Positions 47,443-59,069 are shown, counted from the first letter of the stretch. The stretch: 64,000 nucleotides of DNA from Isoetes taiwanensis (GCA_021234155.1 JAJEKV010000001.1:2421927-2485926), one strand, 5' to 3'. Translations and numbers: made by a program. Notes: generated from the sequence alone by a model not told the origin.

Positions 47443-47580
47443 GTAAGTGCCTTTGTTTCGTAATAACCTTAGTCTCGCGCATAGCGCGACTAAGCTTTTT
47501 ACTTTCTCTATTCGAAATGCTCGCGCTACGCGCGAAATGGAGATCTAATTGGTACTAATGGTTTTATATTCTTATCTCAG
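47443..47580 (+). other. Intron with two CG-rich palindromes
   Basis: GTAAGT donor and TTATCTCAG acceptor. Splicing joins NP to PYPMQLRQ in phase. It contains TCGCGCATAGCGCGA (47,475-47,489) and TCGCGCTACGCGCGA (47,521-47,535). Confidence 0.8.
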
Positions 47581-48741
47581 ACCATATCCCATGCAATTGA
47601 GGCAAGCTAGAAATCAATGGATTGAGCTTGGCCGTCCAATTTCAAAGAGAAAGAAGCAGGGGGAGAAGAAAGACAACTCTTACGACAAAATGATTAAGAT
47701 GATCAGCAAGGTCATCATACAAAAGAAGAAGGATGTTGCAGAGGAGGAAGAGGAAACTGGCACCAAGAAGAAGAAGTCCAAGGAAGGCCCATCAGTCCTG
47801 GTCATGTGTGGGACAAATGGAATGAGGTGTGGAACAAGTGGACAGCAGGAGAGCTTGTAGGAAAAGCAGGGAAATCTGAGAAAGGATCCCTTGAAGATTT
47901 CACAGTTACAGACTTGAGGAGTGCATAGGGGTTAAGGGAAGAAGAAATTCTCAAGGTGCTCCAGTCTGTTATAGATGGACAAGTCTTTGTGAAGAAGGTC
48001 TCAAAAATCAAAGAGGTACCATCCTTTCCAGAGGCCTGCAAGTCCATGAAAGACCTCCGTGTCATGAGGGAGGCCATCTCAAAGGAGCTCTTTGAGATGT
48101 CTGGAATACAAAACCTATCTGAGCAAGGTATTTTGGACATGATGAAAATAACAGATGAAGACCTGCTCAGGTACTCGAAGTGGTCGCCTGGATTTATTCA
48201 AGCATATAAATCCAGAAACAAGGAAAAACCAGCCCATCTGCCATCAAAGGTTCGTGTGGAGCTGAAGTGCAGAATCAGCAAGGACTTGGACATTCCTGAG
48301 ACTGTATCAGAAACCTACATGGTGAAGTCCTGTCAGGGTTCTCTGGTTGTTGCCACCCAGACTATTCCAAAGACAGCTTCATTGTTTGTGGTGGACTGTC
48401 GGACATACCCTCAGGATATAGACTACTACATCTCTATGCTCTTAAATTGTCTCAAGCAGACCACCCAAGAGTACATCACACTTGTGTTCCTGTCTGAACC
48501 TGCAGAGGAATATCCAAAGATCTTGCAGGCCACCACTCAGATAGAGGCCAATATGAGTGTGTGCCACGGGGTGCTGATAGATGGGATGCCTACTAAGAAC
48601 AGTTATGTCACTCATGGCATAACAATGATCACTTACGTGATCATAAATAAAGTAGAGGACGCGGTTTACGAGGCACACAAGGATGGTCGCCAATAGCTTC
48701 CTGAGCCGATACTCATATTTACAGAGAAGGAGAGCTTGGAT

Positions 48742-48749
48742 AATTACCT
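48742..48749 (+). repeat. 8-bp target-site duplication AATTACCT, left copy
   Basis: Exactly repeated at 48,986-48,993. Confidence 0.93.
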
Positions 48750-48985
48750 CCCGGGGGATTCACATGTTTTGGGCGTACAAACCGTGTGAGTTATACTTGA
48801 GGGGTTTTTTTTACCATTTTACGTAGGCATACGTACCATACTAGGGGTTTTTTAATCACTATTTGGGGTAAACCGTATACTTAAAGGGGTTAAAATAGCT
48901 TTCATAAGTCAGTATACTAGGGGGTTTTTTACTACTCCCTGAACGCAGATGGCATATCCCCTTTGTTATAAGTGAATCCCCCGGG
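48750..48985. mobile_element. 236-bp MITE, hAT-like
   Basis: Perfect 14-bp terminal inverted repeats CCCGGGGGATTCAC and an exact 8-bp duplication AATTACCT. Removing it with one duplication copy restores the reading SLDNYL-WTDGLTP of the methyltransferase-like gene. The ends match those of the 3.3-kb transposon at 39,417, and both contain a GATGGCAT/GCGTTC-type word near one end. It is non-coding, with runs of AGGGGTTTTTT. Confidence 0.93.
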
Positions 48986-48993
48986 AATTACCT
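48986..48993 (+). repeat. 8-bp target-site duplication AATTACCT, right copy
   Basis: Pairs with 48,742-48,749. Confidence 0.93.
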
Positions 48994-49686
48994 CTGGACC
49001 GATGGGCTTACTCCTAACCTGCCCACTGAGGAATGTGAGAAGGAATTAGAGTACAAACAGGTTGGCCTGAAGGGAGGTGCAGTGAACAAGTACAGACTAA
49101 GCTCGAACTTGGCTTTCTACCTCGTGGATACATTTGTGCCCAAGGGAGGCTTAGTCTGTGACTACTTTGTCAATAGTAGGGTTGGGCATGAAGCTCTAGC
49201 CAATGGCAGACTTCAAAGCTGGGTGGCCACTGAGCAGCAGAAAGAGCTTCTGGAGCTGTATTATCCTGATGTGGAGAAGCATCATCTGACATATCAAGGG
49301 AAGAAAGCACAAAGGGAGAATTGGCAAGGTCAAAACGATGCAAAGAGGGAGAGAAAGAAGGAGGGAGAGCAAGAGTCTGAGGAGGAGGATGCAGGGGATG
49401 GCACTTCAGAAGAAACTGTCTCTCATGAGGAGACTGCTTCGGAAGAAAGTGAAACTGAATCACGAAGTCCACCACCAAAGTCGCCACCAATCATGGATCC
49501 ACAGACTCAGGAGAAGTTGGCTAAGGCCTTATCAGATGAGGAGAAAATTCTTGAGGTAAATCCAGAGGAACCAGATATGCAGAATACTTCTGTTCTTCCT
49601 GAACAAACTGACCCTAGTCCTATCAGAGCTGAAGAAGAAGATAGGACATCCAAGATGGGAGAAAAGGCGATTTCACCCACAAAAGA

Positions 49687-49804
49687 GTAAGTCATATGGA
49701 TCTTTTTTATATGAATCATTTATTTAGCATGTCTCGCGCGTAACGCGATTGTATTATTCTTACGTATCAAAAAAATTTGTTAACTTGAAATATGCATTGT
49801 GCAG
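49687..49804 (+). other. Intron with one CG-rich palindrome
   Basis: GTAAGT donor at 49,687 and a TTGTGCAG acceptor at 49,804. Splicing completes a Glu codon and joins SPTKE to EETTSNNN in phase. It contains TCGCGCGTAACGCGA at about 49,733-49,747. Confidence 0.82.
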
Positions 49805-50348
49805 AGAGGAGACTACTTCAAATAACAACAAACGTATACTCTTCGACCTGAATCGATTTCTTATCAAGTCCTTCTCCAAGGCAGAGTACTGTGCTGCACC
49901 TCCTTTTCCTGAAGGGGTTCTAGAGACAAAGACCAAATGGGTGTATCCAAGACCTGGTGTTCACAAATTGTTGAGCCATCTGAAGGACAGAGCGAGCATT
50001 GGTATATGGTCATCCATGCTGCGAAACAATATATTAGAGATTAAAGAAGTTGTTCCAGAGCTGAAGAACTTTGATTTTTATATTATATTAAATCAAGATA
50101 ATTGTAGGATTATTCGTCGACCACAACATGGAGCAAAGAATATCTTCATCAAGAATATACATGAGGCCTTGGAGGTGATAGAAGGATTTCCAGAAGAGCA
50201 GATATGTTTGGTGGATGATGACCCCATCAAGTGTTGCTTGAACGTAGACAGTAGCATAAATCCTCCGACATGGCACCCAAATAATGTAGATGAAGAGAAT
50301 TGGGTGTCAGCAGAGACACTACAAATGTTACAGTGCCTGCTTTCCTGA
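49805..50348 (+). CDS. FCP1/NIF-like HAD-phosphatase-fold domain, last exon
   Basis: About 180 residues in one open frame. It starts KRILFDLNRFLIKSF, the place of the DxDxT nucleophile motif of HAD phosphatases. Here the motif is DLN followed by RF, so the second Asp is replaced and catalysis is doubtful. VYPRPGVHKLLSHLKDRASI and GIWSSMLRNN match the FCP1-like core (RPGxxxFL, then WSS/WTA). EEQICLVDDDPIKC matches the terminal DD motif. By splice phase it is the C-terminal exon of the ParB/methyltransferase-like gene. This exon has no frameshift or stop before TGA. It might be a protein-binding pseudo-enzyme domain. Confidence 0.7.
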
Positions 50349-50697
50349 GTGTTAGACCAGATTCGCAAGGAAAAGCAAACCCTACAGACTATGATCTGGT
50401 TGTAAAAAATTACTGTCAATGAAAATGTGCTCAGATTTGTAAAAATACTTGTACATGTACATAATTTATATGAATATATACAAGATGTTTTTTAATGCAA
50501 AATTAGTTTGGCCTTGACTCTTTTCAGTCTACACTATACCTTTTTGCCTTGGTTTTGTTGTCACTAATTTCTAACACACTCAATAAATGGTGCAATATTG
50601 CCACGAATTCATATTAAAAAAAAATACAGGACACAATTTCAAGCTCAAAACATAGGGAAAAAAACCCGAGGTAAAAAAAATGAACAGTGGAATAATT
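50349..50697. other. 3' flank of the HAD-domain gene; no gene
   Basis: AT-rich sequence with TTTGTAAAAATAC and TTATATGAATATATAC stretches, plausible for a 3' untranslated region. Confidence 0.5.
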
Positions 50698-52701
50698 TCA
50701 AAATAACGAAATTGTGGTTTTCTTGAGGAAGGAGCAGTATTGACTGATGGCCTGTGGGCGGGAGGTGGGATCAGTGACTTGCCGGAGTTCGCGTTTGAGC
50801 TCCCGACACTCATCATCAAACCATCTGTTGCGAGGGAAGGGGGGCAGCGCCCCAGATTCTCCGTGAGTGGCCTCTTTCAAAGCATCTTTCAGTAGCTGTC
50901 AGAAGCAGGTGAGTCAGCTGAACAGATTGATGTTGAAGTGTGGGGAGTTGCAGTAGTCCCGCCAGATCATGCTCAAACAGCTGGGCATAGGTCCCTATAC
51001 GGTTGTAGTTCAGGCGCACCTAGGGCACCTGGGGTGTTGAGGCAGTGGATGCACGGGGAGCCTGCCAATGTATATGCACGAATAGGGGCTGGTGGTCTGA
51101 GTCCACTTCCTCGTCCCGAGTGTCTGTTCCAATGGATCTATTCCAATGGAAAAATGGGTAACCAGGTGCAGGTCCTGTTCCTCGACCAGCCACACAACTC
51201 TCGAGGGACTGCAAAAGCAATGCTACATCTGGAGAGAACACCTCTTCATGGAGAATACTCCAAACAAACTTAGAGACTAACACCTTAGAATGCAAAGCCA
51301 AATCTAGGATTGCCAAACCCCCATCATCTCGAGGGCGGAGGCACTTCCACTAGGCTACTTTAACCACTGCTCCTTCTGCAGCCCCACCCCAAACAAAGTT
51401 TCGGACAATTCTATCCAATTCCTGAACCTTGCATTCTAAAGCTAACATAACAGACGTTGTGTATACATGGGTGCTACAAAGCACTGACTTAGCTACAGAT
51501 AATCCCGCCGCCATCAACAACTTACTACCCTTCCACCAATTCAGTGCTTCAGAGTCCCCGCAAAATCTCATCCCGCATAATCACCCCATAGAGATATCAC
51601 CCCCAAAAGGAATGCCCAGAAGTCTGGTACATGCATTCACTAGGAGTACCTTCCAAGGGAAGAGAAACAAACAAGGTGGAGGCAGCGTCTCCAAAGCCCA
51701 CAGAGCCGAACACTTTCCCCAATTAAGAAGACAACCAGAAGCCAAGGAAAATGTATCCAAAGAAACCCTTAACATTACGCAAAATTGCTTTCTTCTCACG
51801 CCACACGAGGAAAGTGTCATCCGCAGAACCGACATAAATCTGGCGGACACCGCTTAAGATCCAAAACCATCTACTACTCCCTCATCTACTACAGTCAAGA
51901 GCAATAGTGATAATGCCTCCGCCACCATGGTAAACAAAAATGGGGCCAGAGGGCAGCCCTGACGAACTCTTCCCATCGAAAAGAACGGGGAGGGCTCCCC
52001 CTGGCACACAACTGTAGCTCGTGCTGACGTGTGAAGCTTCATAACGGTTATGTAAAACGTGGACCACAACCCAAAGCCGAAAGCACACTAGACAAAAACT
52101 CCCAGTGCACAAGCGCTTAAGATAAACAACTGCCTGACCTGTTTTCCTAGCCCAATACAAGCCCTCATAAGCTGCAGCAACGTTAGTTAAGATGTTTCTT
52201 CCTGGGATGAACCCGGACTGAACCTTGTTAATAGAGGATGCTAGAACCAGTTTAAGCTTTTCTGCCAAAGCTTTTGCAAAACACATAGGAGAGCAAAGGA
52301 ATAGGCCTCCAATCATTGATCGTGGATGGCTGTTTGACCTTAAGGATCAGGGAAATGCAGGCGGCGTTAAGAATTCTATAATTACCAAATCCAGGGCAAT
52401 CCCCTTCCTTCCTTTTGTTACATGCATCATTCACATTCTGCTTACCTTTTTGGTTTGTTAAATCAGAACAAAGATTTGAAATATCATTTAAAAGACGTCT
52501 GCCTCTATCAAGAACAACTTCCGCATTCACATTCAGCTTGAAAGTCGACATGTCTCCCATCCCTAAAGACTCTAGCATGTGATAACTGGTTAATCTTGAT
52601 CGATTAACTATAGTTAAGCTAATAAAAGCATAAACAAACAGGGAATGATCATAGGTAGCCATTCCCACCTCCAGACGACGTAAGAACAACCTGAAAGACA
52701 T
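50698..52701 (-). mobile_element. Rearranged LINE (LINE-C): RT followed by endonuclease pieces
   Basis: Minus-strand frames give RT N-terminal motifs at 51,882-52,701 (FGNYRILNAACISLILK, INDWRPIPLLSYVFCKSF, QSGFIPGRNILTNVA). Then comes RQGCPLAPFLFTMVAEAL (51,854-52,069), without the FDKAYD segment. LNWWKGSKLLMAAGLSVAKS is at 51,350-51,571 and GGLAILDLALHSKVLVSKF at about 51,250-51,330. It then switches near 51,200 to an APE-type endonuclease end (SDHQPLFVHIHW) and linker (LNYNRIGTYAQLFEHDLAG, RNRWFDDECRELKRELRQV) down to 50,698. Endonuclease normally precedes RT, so two copies are fused or one is rearranged. Stops and shifts throughout show it is dead. Confidence 0.85.
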
Positions 52702-53130
52702 GAAACATACATTTAGAAGATTATAACAAGTTGCTCTTCAAGAAAACACAAGGTTACCTTCAAGAAAACCGCAGGATCCAGAATACATGATGCACTGGAA
52801 CATGCAAAGCTTTTGCCACGACCTTTAGCCAAGACCTTTAGCAAATCTTCTTTACAAAACAGAAAAAAGGTGAAGTTAAGTGCAAAGAAATCTCCAAAAC
52901 CTCAGCCGCGTGCATATCTTAGCTGCTGATGGCAACTAGTGACAAAGCGCCACCATTCCGGACGTTCTGATGGCCACTAGCGAAGGAGCACCACCATTTC
53001 GGCCATAGCCGAGGCGCAGAAAAAGAACGAAGAAATGAAAAAAAAAAATTAGTTATATATTGCCACGTCAGAATTGTAGGAACCCAATCTTTACGTTGCA
53101 ACAATGTCCCTTTAAGGGACATTCCGGCAG
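52702..53130. other. No gene recognised
   Basis: No coding motif. Near 53,103-53,126 is a palindromic AATGTCCCTTTAAGGGACATT, related to the hairpins of the duplication to the right. Confidence 0.5.
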
Positions 53131-53824
53131 CGCGTCGGCGTGGCTTCCACGCAGGAATGTCCCCGAAAGGGACATTCTTGTATACATGAGCACCTGTGCA
53201 GTTGAATTCCTAGTGCCAATAGGAAAAAAGACATCCAAAATTTCAGATTTAAGCTTCTAGCAGAAAGCACATTCAAGAAAGCACATTCATGAGTATTATC
53301 TAACACAAATCATGCCTTGAAAATACAAGGACTTGATGAAATGAAAGCAAGAAACCAAAAAACACTTCCCTTGGACTCAATATCCAAATTTTTGCATTAT
53401 ATTCCTCCTTGCAAATATCTGCTACGAAGATTGCAAATCAAAGAGAACAAACTATGTGCAATTGTAGCTTCTTTCATGTGACGCGCGTCGGCGTGGCTTC
53501 CACGCAGGAATGTCCCCGAAAGGGACATTCTTGTATACATGAGCACCTGCGCAGTTGAATTCCTAGTGCCAATAGGAAAAAAGACATCCAAAATTTCAGA
53601 TTTAAGCTTCTACCAGAAAACACATTCATGAGTATTATCTAACACAAATCCTTATGCCTTGAAAATACAAGGACTTGATGAAATGAAAGCAAGAAACCAA
53701 AAAACACTTCCCTTGGACTCGGTATCCAAATTTTTGCATTATATTCCTCCTTGCAAATATCTGCTACGAAGATTGCAAATCAAAGAGAACAAAGTATGTG
53801 CAACTGTAGCTTCTTTCATGTTCC
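53131..53824 (+). repeat. 353-bp tandem duplication with internal hairpins
   Basis: The copy starting at CGCGTCGGCGTGGCTTCC (53,131) recurs at 53,484, nearly identical except for a short duplication (AGAAAGCACATTCA) in the first and a few substitutions. Each copy has the perfect hairpin GAATGTCCC-CGAAA-GGGACATTC. No coding function is evident. Confidence 0.93.
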
Positions 53825-54871
53825 ATAACAGAAATAAATAGTCTTCATAGCAGAAAGCTTATAAGAGTCGTAAGTGCAGAATGAAAAATAACTAGGACTG
53901 ATATCAGTATTAGTTAATAACAGACTGAAATCGTGATGTTGAAAATATCAGTGTTAATTAATAGGCAATAACACCACAATGTGTAAAAATTCCAATGCTA
54001 ACTTGGCATACTTTCCATGCATTTGGTGCCGAAGGAAGCTGCTCCAAAACCACTCTTACTAGAGAAGTCCTACAGGGCAATTACAAGCATTCTGGGCCCT
54101 GTTTTACTTTGACATGGTAAGCTGTTTTAAGGCATACAGCAACAGCAGAAGATATACAAACCTGCACAGGTCTCATGAGGTATATCTTAGATTTCCAGGG
54201 AAATCATTGAGAATACAGCTGCAGATCCTACTTAACAGATGACCAGATTTACTGCTTGATATCCTATTCTCAGAATATAACCTACATATTATGCACAGCT
54301 AACAACAAAGCTGAAATGGTTGGAAAAGTTGGGCATTAGTCTCCTCTCCTCTCCTATTAATTTGTAACAGCTACGTCCTATTGGCACATTGCAGTGCAGT
54401 AAGACATTAGTCTAAGTATTGTTAGTGCATCGGTGATACCAGTAGAGAAGTGTTGGCCATCAAGCCTTTCTGTGATTCCATTGTTTAGCATTGGTGCTAC
54501 CGAAGGGTGGATTCTCAATGGCCTCTGAAGTTATATCCTATTGGATAAGTTTAAAAGGGTCAAAGACATGTTACTGCTACGGCAAAGAAGCTTCTTTAGA
54601 AGCAAACTATTAGCACATACAGAAGGATGCAGTGTAGGATGGAGAATCTAGATTTACCAAGTTCTGAGAACAATTTTCTTTGCAATCATTCTAGTACAAA
54701 AGGATAATCATCTGATGATTACGAAATGTACATAAAAATTATGAAGGCATGCATCCAAATGAGAAATTAACTGCAGTCATTAAAAAAAAAGAAAATTAAG
54801 TTAAAAGTAGAGAACAATTTCATCAGCTACAAGCTTGATAAACTATCTTCAAGTTTAATAGCCGTTAAGTG
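53825..54871. other. No gene recognised
   Basis: AT-rich sequence with no motif-bearing frame on either strand. Confidence 0.55.
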
Positions 54872-55309
54872 TTAGCTATCTTTCTCGTAAACAAATGTTG
54901 TCACAATACACCTCCTAGTTTTCCCTACCCTGTGTCTATGCGCCTCTAAGTGGGCAGGCATGTCATAGTGAATGACATGTTCAATATCAGGCAAATCTAA
55001 GTATTTTAATGCAACATCTGTTGTTACAATAACATGAGCTGACCCTGTTTCCAAGGAAGAAACTGCATTTTCTCTATCCACTTGCCCCTCTTCTCCATCT
55101 ATCGCTACAGATTGTACCCCGTAAGCAAATAAATGCTCATGAATGTTATGAACCTCAGACTTCTCACACAATATTAGCACAGGTGACAGTGTCTTCTCTA
55201 AGCACTCCATCAAACATGATCTTTTTGATTCTGGTGTAACATTTTGCAATTCATAAATCAGACCTGAGTTCCCGACGCCGGCCTGATCGCCGCTCACGAT
55301 TCTTCCCAT
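54872..55309 (-). pseudogene. DDX41/ABSTRAKT-type DEAD-box helicase C-terminal fragment
   Basis: A 145-codon intronless frame matching the helicase C-terminal RecA domain of the DDX41 (plant RH35) family. It has LIYELQNVTPESK and LMECLEKTLSPVLILCE. Motif V is TTDVALKYLDLPDIEHVIHY where functional proteins have TDVASKGLD. Motif VI is HRVGKTRRC in place of HRIGRTGR. Loss of the Gly of motif V and of the GRTGR arginine-glycine pattern makes it inactive. The N-terminal RecA domain with the DEAD box is absent. It may be a processed pseudogene fragment or a captured exon; the flanks show neither A-tail nor TIRs. Confidence 0.85.
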
Positions 55310-55479
55310 TCTCCACTCCGATTTTAGGGTTCTGTTCGGCTCCTTATTGTCGCATAAAAGGGACGGCTATTAATAACCTAAAGGGCAACCTGTTTGATTG
55401 ACCTTTTTAAGGCGGCTCAAAATAAGCTTACCCTTTTTAGTCGATGGTTTTTTCTACGCCCGATTTGGGTTGGAGTTCA

Positions 55480-55735
55480 ATGCAAACCTCCCCAATTTTC
55501 CTTGGAAACCTCTTCAGTGAAACCTTCCTGGAAACCTCTGTCATTTTCCCGGAAACCTCCCCACCTTTCCTTGGAAACCTCCCCAACTTTCCAGCAAACC
55601 TGGGGAGGTTTCTATTTTGGAAAATAGGGGAGGTTTCCATGGAAACCTCCCCACCTTTCCCTAGAAACCTCTCCAACTTTCCTGGAAAACAGGGGAGGTT
55701 TCTATGGAAAATTGGGGAGGTTTCCACAAAAATTA
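55480..55735. repeat. GGAAACCTCCCC hairpin repeat cluster
   Basis: About a dozen copies of GGAAACCTCCCC-type words, followed by TTTTCC or TTTCC. The first half is mainly in one orientation, with reversed copies (GGGGAGGTTTC) interleaved in the second half, so the cluster can fold on itself. The overlapping frames on both strands are artefacts. Confidence 0.9.
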
Positions 55736-55871
55736 GTAAAAAAAGCCTTCACTATGTGCCTTGATCCACGTGCTTCTTTAATAGCCACCTCGGTGGTTGT
55801 GTAAACATGCCCTTATTAATTACACCCGCCTTTATTAATTACGGCCCTTTATTTTTTTTAAAATATTTTAA

Positions 55872-55917
55872 TGGAAACCTCCCCAATTTTCCGAGGAAAC
55901 TAGGGGAGGTTTCTATA
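55872..55917. repeat. GGAAACCTCCCC repeat, single short hairpin
   Basis: GGAAACCTCCCCAATTTTCC is followed closely by the reversed AGGGGAGGTTTC. Confidence 0.85.
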
Positions 55918-55938
55918 GAATGTTTATAGTAACCTTGA

Positions 55939-56075
55939 TTTTCCTATGGTTGAATGAACCCCGATAGGTTCAACAAGGTCCCTATCATTTTCTTATGGTT
56001 GAATGAAGCCCCATAGGTTCAACAAGGTCCCTCCCATTTTCTTATGGTCGAAACCCCAGTAGGTTCAACAAGGAC
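55939..56075 (+). repeat. ~50-bp tandem repeat, three units
   Basis: Units start at about 55,939, 55,990 and 56,040 with TTCNTATGGTTGAATGAA and end with TAGGTTCAACAAGG. Each has inverted GTTGAA/TTCAAC. Confidence 0.85.
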
Positions 56076-59069
56076 GCGTCGTGACATGGTGGATCTAGGT
56101 ACCTGTGTACCTCAGGATGCAGATCTAGAAGACATTCTGGGGGATTCGCGAGCCAATATCCGTTAGAATCTTTTAAATCTAGACCTCTGAGCTCCTATAA
56201 AACAACATTTACTAAGCGTCTTGCTAATTTAGCACCTAAGGCCATTATAAGTGTATTGCGTGATTTGCTTTATGAACGCATATAGTTTGCATAAGTCATA
56301 ACAAAAGAATGTGTAAACATTGTGTGTCTTGCTAATTTTCGCAATTTAGGGCCATTATAAACATTGTGAATCTTGTTGGTTTAGCAACTACAGCCTTGGC
56401 TTGCAAACGCAGGTTGTGTTGCACCCCCACATACTAAAATTTTCGTTAATATCTATAGAAGTTGTAAATTACTAACATTTCTCAATTACTAACATTTTTC
56501 ATCTTTTAAACATCATGCATTTCTCAATTACTAACATTTCTCATCTTTTTCTCTCTTAATAAGCGACGCAATAGCTAATGCTCCTGGATGGTCGAACCTA
56601 ACCTAGCATGCTTATTAATAATATAAGTATTAAGCTCTCTTTGCACTATGACAATACTCTTGCACATAGTCGAAATTCCTTGAAGCTATAAATCATCCAC
56701 ACTCAGGGGCTGCTGTTTGAAACATAGAACCTTGCAAACATTAAACTTAACGTCTACCTTGGCTTGCAAACATTAAACCTAGCATCTGCCCTGTCAAAGA
56801 AATAAACTCTTGCAAATAGCATGTTACTTGCTACCTAAATTGTTTCAAATATTGCCTAAAATGCTTTTACTTGGACTGGATAATGAAAACATACTATATT
56901 TTGCTCTCCACTTAGAGCTTGTGAAAGATAAAGTTGCATATCATGAATGTGGTGATGTCCAAGGCTAGAAGCTTTATAGACCAACTGGATGGCATGACCC
57001 CATGGCCATAGAACAAATGCCTTAAACTGTGGCCATAAAGTACATGCCTTAAACTAATGCATGTGACCTAGCATATAAAAAATTTACAGTATCATTTCCC
57101 ATTTGACTGATTCACTGCAAACTAGATTTGAAACATAGGTTGTGTCCGATTGTAATGAGCAACACGGCAGACTAATGGACCTGGATGGTTTAACCTAACT
57201 TAGGATGTACATTCCATCATTCTTGCATAACAATGCACATAACGAAGCAATCAACATAATAGAGATTAGGGAACTTGCTATGTGATGCAAGTCTAAGGCA
57301 ATCACCAAATGCGCCGCAATAACAGTATCACATGAAATGCACAAATGTTGCCACCTTGTAAGTTAACCTATGACCTTAACTTTTCTTTAAACATTTGAAT
57401 TGACAACACAATTTTCAAGACAAACATCTGCCATCATCTTCAATGTGAGAAAATACTTGAAGGAAATCGAAGCATTTTAAGGCTAGAAATGGTTTTATAG
57501 AGCAAGAGTTTTAACGAGATAAATTTACTGACATGCTTTGTATCTTACCAAATCGTTACAACCTACCATCATTTGCACTAGCAACCTCAAGATCACGGTG
57601 CGTAAATTGTAGCAAAAGTCAAGCTCACCGTTATTTAATTGTCCGAAACATAATACCCGGGCATAACATATCTACATTAATAAAAGCTAGAACATAAAGG
57701 GAAACAAAAAGAGAGGACAATAGTTCAGATTGCCGGGCATAAAAAGTGAAATTTAAAAGTCGACCGCCTACTAGTCCTTATTACAGCCAAGCTATAAAAT
57801 CCAGCTTAAGAATCATGTTTTCAAAATAATGAGAAGATCCCTTTCAACAAAGAGAAAATTGCATGTCTTTAGAAGAGAGAGCTCCACTCATTTTCCATTT
57901 GAAATTTGCCAGACTAAAACATTTTAAAAACTAAAGAGGAACTTGCCTCCTGTGATGTGATCAGAGTACTCACAAATCCCACAAAAATCTTCTATTACAA
58001 ATCTCACTGTGTTCAAGAACTTGGTTGCCTCAAGCAAGAAATTCACTGGCCTTGCCAAGTCACCTTCTTAAGAAATCGGAGCATTTATTCCCTACGATCT
58101 AAAACAAAGACTACACATCAATTGAAGCTTGCAGGCCTTTCTATTTGCAACTTACCCAGCATGTGATCATCGGGCTAAATGCCACGCTCTAAACAGTAAA
58201 GCACAAGGGAAACCTTTGGTCGAAAAAGATTTCAGGGATCTGCCTAAATGCTGCAGACCGGGGTCTACAAATCAGTTCCATGGGCCTTACAAATCATGGC
58301 ACGCAAGCCCCAGTTTGTGGGCAAAATTTCAAACCCTCATGTGTCGGAACTGGAGTTGCAGAAAAACCCACAACAAAAATATCCAAAGCACAACAGTTTT
58401 GGGCTTACCATTTTCTCTGTCAGCATGATTAAATCTGGCAAAGCTGTGTATAGCAGAAGCGATGTCCTTGATATAGATATCAAATCCAGATCCCCTGCAA
58501 GAGTGCAATGTTTTAAATCAAAACGAGAAGCACAAGAGTCCCTTAGCATTGCTTATCAGCGGCCATAACCAGAGCTTTAATTTCTGTAAAACAAAATAGA
58601 AGGGTTTCAGTTCCAGTTGACAACCAACCTGAGTCCCGAAGGAGAAAGCTTGCTTCGAGCCCAAAACATAAGAATCCAGTGTAATTTTCCAGCTCCTCTA
58701 GCTTCGAAATCTCTGTAGCTGATTTAACCGGAAAAAAAAAGAGGGAAGCTTGCATCTCATTTCTCCTCTACAGCGACAAATGCAGGGGAAGAGAAGAAAC
58801 AATGCATGCGAATTAGGGCTTGCCTACTCGACATAAAATGCATTCCTGTTGTAATTCCTTCCTTCTAGTTGCGAATCCGGTCGGCAAAGGCAGGGCCTCC
58901 ACTTGAGTCACTTGAATAAGAAAGACTTTTTCGCGCTTCTGTTTTGCTACAGAAAAGGAGCTCAAAAAAAGCCCCAAAATTCATGTACGAAATCAGAGAG
59001 GACAATTCACATATTAAATTCTGGCATTTATGAGGTATAGATCTCGTTGATCAAAAAATTCTACTCTCA
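56076..59069. other. No gene recognised
   Basis: Repetitive phrases such as GGCCATTATAA near 56,240 and 56,350 suggest old duplication. Short frames at 57,957-58,755 on both strands have no motif I can name. Confidence 0.5.

Larger units (their letters stand above)
46388..49686 (+). pseudogene. ParB-like / DNA methyltransferase-like gene, broken
   Basis: Continues the exon from 28,562. An N-terminal region (46,388-46,697) is unknown. A frame at about 46,840-47,120 (IDKLMKFKQWYPLGLD) leads, after a shift near 47,125, to 47,126-47,442 with RYIVIHGQHSIEVAKALI, like the motif of ParB-type domains. A 138-bp intron (47,443-47,580) keeps phase. A Lys/Glu-rich linker follows, then a shift near 47,797 and a stop at 47,927. 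Frame 47,956-48,696 has TASLFVVDCRTYPQDIDYY. After a stop and the MITE, 49,082-49,686 has LAFYLVDTFVPKGGLVCDYF. That resembles the end of N4/N6 DNA methyltransferases, but the SAM motif DPFxGSGT is degraded. An acidic tail follows. ParB plus methyltransferase pairs are typical of phage proteins. The domain calls are tentative. Confidence 0.55.

Noticed and set aside
55437-55764. ORFs with repeated METSP/GEVS-type phrases
   Set aside because: They are direct readings of the GGAAACCTCCCC hairpin repeats.
57957-58755. Several ORFs of 70-106 codons
   Set aside because: No recognisable domain, overlapping on both strands, and no splice-supported gene model.
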